Shown: positions 56,113 through 64,000 of the stretch, in pieces
Numbering within the stretch: the stretch's first letter is position 1
How the letters are laid out: each line of letters opens with the position of its first letter
Assembly (NCBI RefSeq): GCF_921293095.1
Contig: NC_060247.1
Span: 52,921,111 to 52,985,110, forward strand
DNA: 64,000 bases
Direction of reading: 5' to 3'
From: Ischnura elegans
Taxonomy: Eukaryota > Arthropoda > Insecta > Odonata > Coenagrionidae
Made by a program: the position numbers and the translations under genes
Notes under the pieces: generated by a model
What the model was told of the DNA's origin: nothing
Databases searched by the model: none
Seen by the model: only the letters and a program-made list of their open reading frames with translations

Positions 56113-57654
56113 CCCTTGAACGGCTAGCGTGCCCATATGGGCACAGCTGCAGTGGTCTAAAGAATTTTGCATAAATGCCGACCCAAAAATTATAGAGCAT
56201 GCTGTTTTCGCCAAGAATGATTACAATGTATCACTTTATTCGGTTCGTGCGCTTACGGCCAGCATTTGTACCTGCAGTTGACTGTGGCATGATAGATATT
56301 CTTACTCACTCTGTTCGAGGAGGCGAAAGAGAAAATATGGCGAAGTGTCTTCAGTAAATGCGATTTTTTTCCTTTTTATTTTTTATACTCGGCTAAGTAC
56401 TTAATCTTATCCTCATAATGAATGTTGTCAACTTCCATTTCTTTTGCCAGAATTGTGATATCTTTCGTATGAAACAAGGAATTTGAATTTATTTTTGGGT
56501 GATCCCATATGGGCATGCTAGCCGGTAGCCGGGGGTGTCTTTTTTGGCAGGTGTCCTTCGCTACAATCGTCGTTATTGGGTCTGTTAGCAAATAATTTCG
56601 AAGTAAAACGCTAAGTTTTTGTCAATCTCTCATTTTTTCTTATGTCACTGGATTTTAACGACTTCAGTACTTTTTGCTGTATTTTTTTGGTAATATTTCC
56701 ATTGATTTTTAGTACAAAAAATGCATTTTATACTATTCAACACTTTTACTCATGGTGCTTGCATTATACTCTGCTCAACTACCTAGTATGAAGAATGATA
56801 GGGCTATTTTCTACCACTCGTATACATACCCAACAATCTAGTGCATGGTGGAAGGGGAAAGGATGTTTGATAAATACAATGATGAAGCTCATGGTGACGC
56901 GCTTTGTATCGCGTATAAAACTTTGAAACAATAAAAAGGAGACTGAACCTTGATCACATCGGCCACATTGAACTCGTTATCAACTTTTCCAACTAAGTCC
57001 AATCCCTGGTTGTAAGTCGCAAGGAGACAATCAAGACGACAGTTAACATGCAACCATTGAACCGCCCCGCTGATCCCATGCTTTCGCACGGGAGAAAAAA
57101 GGAAATATTGTTGTTGTTAGATAGAATGACTATTCGGTAGTGACTGTCAAGTCACCTTGCCAATATGTACACCCACTCACAAAGGTCACGAGATTCCCAT
57201 GTGTTACCTCAAAATGGTACAAGTTAGGCAGCCAGCAGTGGTCTCTAGCTACAATATTTAGATGGGCGGAACTGATCTCACGGATCAAAATATCAACAGG
57301 TACAGGAATGTTATCAGAGGAAAAAATGGTGATGGTCCACATGAAGCTATCTCCTTGATGCTGTCATTGTAAATGCCTGGATCTGTACGGAAAGTTATGG
57401 TTCAAATATACCGCAGTAAGCCTTTAGGCGAGAGATTGCACAAGTAATTGCAAGAGGATTTTTGTAACGAAGATGTACCTTTCCCAGACCTGGCGGTCGT
57501 ATTTAACATTCCCGATCAAGTGCAACCAATCATAGAAAGTCTGATGACATAAGGTATGATGGTAGTGATAGCCAATTTGTCCCGTTTCATAAACGCCGAT
57601 GTTCTTATGAAAAATATTCTTCCTGCGCGCGCTCAGAATATGCTAAGTGCACAG

Positions 57655-58293
57655 TAGGGCGGATCGGAAAAATCGATTTTTTTCAAATCCATCTGGCCCA
57701 TTGAAAAAAAGTTGTGGGACCGATCAAAAATAAGGCCTGAAAAATTTGAGACCTGTAGGTGAACCCCTAACCCTCGCTCAAATGCAATTTAGGGGGGGAA
57801 GGTCGAAATTCGAAAAATATAGTATTTTATGGTCATTTCCTATAGATTTTGCCGAGTTACTGTTCTTCTAGGGCAAATATTTCGTGCATTTTGACGTATC
57901 TGCCACCGTTTAGCCACAAAATGCCTAATTTGAGTCCGCGCCCGCGGAGATAATATTCCAACGCCCACGCAGCGTCGCGGATACAAGAGCCGCAGGCCGA
58001 TCCCCTCCCCTCCCCGCTCACTTCTACCCCTCCCACGCCTCCAATACAGCAAAATGCATCCCGCGTATACTGCTAGGAGGTCATTTATCTTTGATAATTT
58101 AAATCGGAAGATGGTAGAAGGTAATAAAGGAAGCTTAGTGAGACGACTTGTCCCTTATTAGGCGCCTCGTCGGGGTTAAACAAATCGATGTTACCAACTT
58201 TTAGAGAAGTGATGAAATATTTTTAGATCCGAGAACGCAGGAAAGGAGCCTACGGTCCATGAAAAGGCCTCTCGAGTGGCTATAAAGGTGTGC
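57655..58293 (+). repeat. Left 639-bp inverted repeat
   Basis: Pairs with 60046-60684. The GC-rich centre (around 57940-58060) gives mirrored open frames in both arms, which are not genes. Confidence 0.88.
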
Positions 58294-58919
58294 TACCTTC
58301 GGATATGCGCTCCAATTTCGGTTTTGTCCGACAGATATGATTAAATGGATTTTGTGCAAAAGCCGCTCGCGTCCCCTCCCCGAAAGCTTCTCCCACGCGC
58401 CAAATGCACCAAAATTCACACCAAGTGCGTCTTACTTCGTTAGTCTAAATATTTAATGTTTCAGTATCGTCTGTGGATGAACAATCACGAAAGAATTTTT
58501 CAATTACCTGCTTTCCAATCTGTATTTCTTATATCAGTGTCATTCCTCGTCTTTTGCTGTTGTCAACAAAGTTTTTGTGAATATCTTCACGAATCTCTCG
58601 TCCGTATCTATAATAAAAAGATATATTTAACTTCAAATCTGAAAGTTCATCAACAGATTTTTGAAAATCCACAGCCCTAAGGTCAGATGTAGCCGGAGGT
58701 ACTGTGGTCTCTCTCCAATATGTCATCAGCGAGTAGTCCTTAAAGTTGATTTTAAAATCCAGCACTTTAAAAAATCTCGGATCGGCCGCCAAACAAATAC
58801 TTGCAACAACGCAAATTCGGTCCTTAGATTGCCCTCCCAATATTTATGCCGCAAATCTAAGTCAAATTAGTGCAATTAGCAAATAGACGCATAGATGTAA
58901 TGGATGAAATATGATTTGA

Positions 58920-59100
58920 TACTTTCCCGGCGAATGATGTGGGTAAACTCTTCTCGGGATTCAAGAAATTTATCCCTGATGATGAGTCCCGAGTCGGAGC
59001 TTGAAACGTTTGTCATTATGGAAAAAATAACCCGGTGGGAATCCCGAGAAGAGTTTACTCACATAGCAAGGGATGTTGGAATTATGCTTGTAGCATAGGG
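58920..59100 (+). repeat. Inverted-repeat block with hammerhead-like core
   Basis: GTAAACTCTTCTCGGGATTC at 58943-58962 is the exact inverse of 59039-59058. Between them lies CTGATGA (58976-58982), a short possible stem around TCCCGAGTCGGA, and GAAAC (59003-59007), the order found in hammerhead ribozymes and in some Penelope-like repeats. The stem is imperfect. It is a small old fragment in the interior of the hAT-like element. Confidence 0.45.
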
Positions 59101-60045
59101 ATGATGCCTCCTTTTTGGGCGGTATTCACCATCGCATTCAAATCCTTTTTATTTTCGTGTATCTAATTTTCACTCGGAAAGGAATCGAGAATCGCAGATT
59201 TTATAACTTTTGCTAATCCTACGACTGGGGAGGCGAACCCAAAAGTGGGACCCTGTTTCTTCAACTAACATCACACATTCCCCTCTAAACTTGGATTGAT
59301 AAGTGCTCTTGCCTTTTTTCATCACACAAAAGTATAGTCTTTCACTCCATAAAAATGTAGCCCTTTGATGACACCCTTTGATACCACTCTTTTCGTATGC
59401 ACAATAATTAGCATCTTTTTCTGTCTACGTAAGTAATTCTTGCAAACTACCTTGGATGTTTCTTACGAAGTTATGATTATTGCGTCAACTAAAGTTGCGG
59501 GGACAATCATTGCTGTTTCTTGGTTCTTGCATATACCTCTATCGCATTTGGCAGACGCATTTTCCTCGCAGAAGTTCCAGTTTGAGTTTAGTCCTGAATT
59601 TTTATTTGGTGAGGAAAGTAGAGATAAAAATCGGATGATATCTCTTCAGTTTAATTTTCTTTGGATGAATTGATGAAGAAAATTTTTGATACTATTTTCC
59701 CATACAAGAATTGACGATGTTGACTCAACACTCTCTGGTGATTCTCTTTTTTTTCCTCAGTTGTCGAGTTTCTTTAGGACTCAATTCTGCAGCCATCATC
59801 TTTAGTTTCGTCCGCTGGTCTCTCAACATACTTCTTCATTGGGGGGAACATTATGCTCCTTCTTGCACTTACACGCAAAAATATCCCATAATTTCAAATG
59901 TTCTTTCCAAAGTGCTTCAGGTTTGTACTGAAGCAAAAACCCTACGTTTGGCCTATTCGCATTTTCCGTAAGTTTTAGTACTTCCTTTTGTACCGCTAAA
60001 TCATTTAGTCACAAACATAATGGAAGGGAAGGGTCACCATAGTTC

Positions 60046-60684
60046 GCACGCCTTTATAGCCACTCGAGAGGCCTTTTCATGGACCGTAGGCTCCTTTCTT
60101 GCGTTCTCGGATCTAAAAATATTTCATCACTTCTCTAAAAGTTGGTAACATCGATTTGTTTAACCCCGACGAGGCACCTAATAAGGGACAAGTCGTCTCA
60201 CTAAGCTTCCTGTATTACCTTCTACCATCTTCCGATTTATATTATCAAAGATAAATGACCTCCTAGCAGTATACGCGGGATGCATTTTGCTGTATTGGAG
60301 GCGTGGGAGGGGTAGAAGTGAACGGGGAGGGGAAGGGATCGGCCTGCGGCTCTTGTATCCGCGACGCTGCGTGGGCGTTGGAATATTATCTCCGCGGGCG
60401 CGGACTCAAATTAGGCATTTTGTGGCTAAGCGGTGGCAGATACGTCAAAATGCACGAAATTTTTGCCCTAGAAGAACAGTAACTCGGCAAAATCTATAGG
60501 AAATGACCATAAAATACTATATTTTTCGAATTTCGACCTTCCCCCCCTATATTGCATTTGAGCGAGGGTCAGGGGTTCACCTACAGGTCTCAAATTTTTC
60601 AGGCCTTATTTTTGATCGGTCCCACAACTTTTTTTCAATGGGCCAGATGGATTTGAAAAAAATCGATTTTTCCGATCCGCCCTA
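60046..60684 (-). repeat. Right 639-bp inverted repeat
   Basis: Inverse of 57655-58293. Length is identical, so any indels between the arms must balance out. Confidence 0.88.
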
Positions 60685-61209
60685 GTGCACAGGTCTTCGC
60701 CTTCAATGAAATTCTATCATACTTGGCAATTGAAAATCCAATTTATAGCATTCAAAGTCTCTACCAGCAATATAGGACTAATTTTGTTAATAAACTCATT
60801 GATAACGTGTTTTTTTTTAATTCAATAATTGTTTTCAAATCTGAGTTTTATACTGTTAAGTTCTTTGGACAGCTAAAAAAAAAATGTTTAAACCGAAAAA
60901 ATATAGTATAATGATTTGAAATTACTTCAAATTGCCAAATAATAGAAGTATTATAGGTAAATGCAACAATATATGGCGTATTACGCAATAAAAATGAGAA
61001 CTATGATGGTTCGAGCGATTTTTCGGCAGAATGCAGACCGGTGGCCGGAACGGCTAGCGTGCCCATATGGGCACACCCCCTCTAGCAAGAACGACTCAAT
61101 AGAATTTTAAAACGAAGTGTTTATGTGAATGCTTGGGCAGTAATTAAGCAGTTTTTAACCGAAAAACAAAATAAAACTCCGAAAAAAAACTCCGCTGTTA
61201 AAGGGTTAA

Positions 61210-63821
61210 TCTCCCTAAGAATGGTGAAAGCAGACCAGCTGAGTATAAAACCATTAGCAAAATTCTTTATTGGATGTTTCTCACTACTGCAATTAACTAA
61301 TTGAAATTAATCACAAGGTCTAAATTGTTCACCTATGATCCCCAACGCACTTATATTAAAGATTAAAAATTATGGATTAGTTCTATTCCTTATTAAAACA
61401 GACAAAGATGTGGTTTAAATTGCAAAGTTACTTAGTTTTGCACTTAACACCCCATAAAATTACCAAATTGCAACAAAACAACTTAGGGATCAGGGCACAG
61501 AAAACCATTTTTTTTTAATTTGGGTTATAGAAAAATTCATTAATTAAAAAAATTGAACATAATACCTTACCCAAACATCTATTATTTGCATGAACAAAGG
61601 GATTCTCAATATAGACGACCTCCATCTATTGAAAGAGGTTTGCCACATTACAGGTTGTCCAGAGGCCTCTTACTTCCCCGCTAGCACCATGGTGTCTGTA
61701 AAGAAGACTCCCTTCTCTCCCTGTTACAGATGCACCATGTCCATTATTCACTTCTACTCTCTGGCTACAGTGAGAGTATTGTGGTACGGGGCTAGGAAAA
61801 GAATGGCATAGTCTAGAGCGTTAATGCACTGCTTACTTTTCCTTTTTCTCCAAGGAGTTGGGTAATGCGGGTGATGATAAAGGGCAGCTAACCACTACGA
61901 CAGCAGTTTGTAAACAAACCGCCATGTCGTTTGTCACAATAAACAAATTAACAATCGTAGTGAGGAGGTAACAATAGTAGCGAGGGACGCGAGAGAAAAC
62001 TAAGGGGAGTCGTGGGTTGAGAGAGCTACGAAAAAGACGTGTTTTATAAGATCAGCAGAATAAAGAAAAAAAAGAGGACACAAAGAAATAGGAGGCACCC
62101 ACAAGAGAGAGAACCGATAGAAGGAAGGACACGTGAATAAAAAAAAAGGTGGAGAAAGATCGAGAGAGGGATCGTGGAGGAAGATATCCGGCAGAGAGTG
62201 GAGTACTGTACCATCCGGCAGTATTTGAAAGGAGACGCGAGCAGTGAACCCGATAAGTAGACTTGAATGGTTATTATAAATACACAAGGGGAAGAGTTAA
62301 AAGCCCATTGGAATAAAAATGGAAGTTATGCAATCTGTTTGTTATAATGATCGATTGTAAATTGGGCCCAATTAGTCTTACTTCATGATATTCTGAATAT
62401 AAAAGTGTAAATGTGATATTTTGTGCATGTTATTTCACAATTAAGTGTGTTTCTATACCCTAAGGTAACACGAAACCAAATAAATATGAGGTGAATAGTG
62501 TTAAATTAATTGGTAGTGTTACAAGTTTGATGCATGAGATTTTTCACACCATGAAATAATGGTTTGTGATAGCATAGCTATTCAAAGTAGCAGTGCAAAT
62601 CAATATTCGGTCTGTTATTTCATCAGAATTGAGACCCATGTAGAGTGAGTAGTTATCCATTTCATACTCGTAATAAAACACACAATTTTCCACTTAGGTT
62701 GGGAACCGCTCATACATGTGAGGGTAATTCTTCCACTAAATCAATCACATATCTGTTAAAATTATACTCTTGAGAGGTTAAATATTATGCCTACGAATGT
62801 CCTGTCAGATATATTACCAGTCAGTTTTTTAGGGTTTTTGGGTGTTGGTTTCAGATAGGACATAGCAGCAACACCTCCAGATCTTAGTACCCTAGGGGAA
62901 CTAGCCAGGTCCTCCGTGTTACTTGGTTGATTAACAAGGGAAAATTGACAGCTGAGGTATATCTCCCCATGAAGGAGTTTTGGATATAGAGGTATTGCAG
63001 AAGAATAGGAGAGAAACCTGGCATCAGCATTCACCTTCTAGTGATTGAGATTTTGCTGAGGTGTTAATCACCACAACATTCAGAAGAAAAAGGAAAAATA
63101 AAATATATAAAGAAATTTAAAATTATTTTATTGAATATACATAATTTTTAAATCTAATCCCCAAGCATTTCGTTTTATTATCATCACCTCCTCTTTGGTT
63201 AATTTTAAGAATCTTGGAAGGCAATCTTCTTCTTCCGGATTACCCTCTAAATTCTAACTAGAGCCAATATGCCCTCACCCCTCCTCAAAATTTCCAAACC
63301 CTCAACGGGATATTCCACTCCCTCCTCTAACTCTGCCAGCCTTAAATATCTCACTTAAAACATCAATAACCTTAACGAGACTGCAGTAGAATAATCTGTG
63401 ATGGCATTCATACTTCCTGTAAAAGAAATAATAATATTAGGTAATATGACCAAAAACAAAGTTACATAAATCACTCCCTGAAAAAAGAACATACCATAGT
63501 TAAAAACCTAGTATCGATCAGAGCTTCAAAAACCAGAAATATGTACCATGATTAGTCTGTGAGAAATGTCATCAGTCACAATGAATTTACAATTAGTAGC
63601 AGTTTTTTCAAATACAATTTGATGTATTTGGTCAGCGTTGCTACCACATAATCCTCATTGCTTCAATTCTATACTTATTAGGATCTTTATAAACCCCCTA
63701 TTATCAGGATCAATAACTCCAGTATCCAATTTGATCCCGTATTTCACCAACAATCCCAAAACGAGACTAAGTCTTCCATAAAAAACCTTCAGAATCCCAA
63801 TAGAGAATCTGGTCCTTACCA
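61210..63821. other. AT-rich non-coding stretch
   Basis: Only short open frames are present (for example 61590-61811 plus and 62762-63034 minus) and none has recognisable domains or clear splice context. Polypurine tracts lie at 62000-62200. I see nothing I can name. Confidence 0.4.
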
Positions 63822-64000
63822 GCAGTGTTGGTTAGTAATAAAGTCAAAGTAATCGCATTACCTGCAATGATAACTTTTGCAGTAATTTGTACTTGTAACG
63901 ATTACTTTTTACAAAATGTAATTTTTATTTGTAATTTACTCCCAATGGTGAAAAAGAAAATGTAATTTTCGTTGTAATCATTATTAACTCTCTATCAAGG
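63822..64000 (+). mobile_element. Left end of a hAT-like element or MITE
   Basis: CAGTGTTGGTTAGTAA at 63822, then repeated GTAAT/ATTAC-type motifs (AGTAATCGCATTACC, TTGTAACGATTAC), is a common hAT terminal pattern. The element runs off the window; its 3' end and duplication cannot be seen. Confidence 0.5.

Larger units (their letters stand above)
57655..60684. mobile_element. hAT-like element with 639-bp inverted repeats
   Basis: Flanked by an exact 8-bp duplication GTGCACAG (57647-57654 and 60685-60692). Ends begin TAGGGCGGATCGGAAAAATC. The inverted repeats extend 57655-58293 and 60046-60684, 639 bp each, with only scattered differences. The 1.75-kb interior has no transposase-like reading. 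An 8-bp duplication and TAGGG ends fit hAT, but P, Merlin and some other superfamilies also make 8-bp duplications, so the superfamily is tentative. Confidence 0.82.
56113..61205. mobile_element. piggyBac-like element B, non-autonomous
   Basis: Flanked by TTAA at 56109-56112 and 61206-61209. Ends are CCCTTGAACGGC and, inverted, CCCTTTAACAGC (10 of 12 match). A perfect 16-bp palindrome GTGCCCATATGGGCAC, preceded by GGCTAGC, lies at 56129-56144 and 61059-61074 in the same orientation, with a variant inverted copy at 56504-56525. No transposase seen. It contains the long-inverted-repeat element at 57655-60684; without that it would be about 2.1 kb. Confidence 0.7.

Noticed and set aside
57840-60499. 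Matching arginine-rich open frames of about 70 codons at 57840-58052 (minus) and 60287-60499 (plus)
   Set aside because: They are mirror images in the two arms of the 639-bp inverted repeat and have no protein family features; chance frames in GC-rich repeat DNA.
61590-61811. Possible host exon
   Set aside because: A 73-codon frame without splice context, domain features or codon bias I can see.
1-64000. Retroviruses, LTR retrotransposons, Polintons or other capsid-bearing elements
   Set aside because: No paired long terminal repeats, protease-integrase text or capsid-like proteins were seen. Reverse transcriptases here all belong to LINEs.

Overview
The window looks like a transposon-dense intergenic or intronic stretch of an arthropod genome, most likely an insect. 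The evidence is spliced genes with GT-AG introns, a DUF4806-type gene, and I-clade, Jockey, CR1/L2, pogo, PIF/Harbinger, piggyBac, P, hAT and Helitron elements together in AT-rich DNA. There is no rRNA, no functional tRNA, no CRISPR array and no operon-like layout. I cannot name the species from sequence alone. Most coding sequence belongs to mobile elements; the DUF4806 gene at the left edge is the best host-gene candidate.

Layout. 1-522: 5' end of an I-clade LINE (minus). 640-2272: multi-exon DUF4806 gene remnant (plus). 2348-8042: full-length I-clade LINE (minus) with a 12-bp target-site duplication (TSD). 8235-18010: a nest in which a pogo-like element abuts an L2-like LINE, that LINE is split by a CR1-like LINE, and the CR1-like LINE is split by a truncated Helitron. 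18011-19797: CACTA-like transposase remnant with a tRNA-derived SINE inside. 20284-21724: two unassigned exons and a YqaJ-like nuclease fragment. 22474-40426: a Jockey LINE whose 5' UTR holds a 10.3-kb PIF/Harbinger element (itself carrying a LINE and a 662-bp perfect tandem duplication) and whose ORF1 is split by a 2.5-kb piggyBac-like element. 40427-43928: second Jockey, 3' truncated. About 43930-48640: P element. 48785-about 54410: broken pogo-like element with an intact second pogo-like element at 49833-52868 inside its transposase gene. 56113-61205: piggyBac-like element holding an element with 639-bp inverted repeats. 63822-64000: left end of a hAT-like element.

Several elements look young or complete. 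The Harbinger has two-layer inverted repeats, a TAA TSD, an open three-exon transposase and an open three-exon Myb-like partner. The inner pogo-like element has a spliced 654-aa transposase, matching ends and a TA TSD. The I-clade LINE has one stop codon in ORF2, and Jockey A has an open 905-aa ORF2.

The most striking pattern is shared by the three pogo-like elements. Each carries its own 13-15-nt word in the same layout: two tandem copies starting about 10 nt inside the left end, then direct copies plus an inverted pair about 355-367 bp in, just ahead of the first coding exon. The two that retain 3' sequence repeat the scheme there. The words differ between families while the layout is kept.
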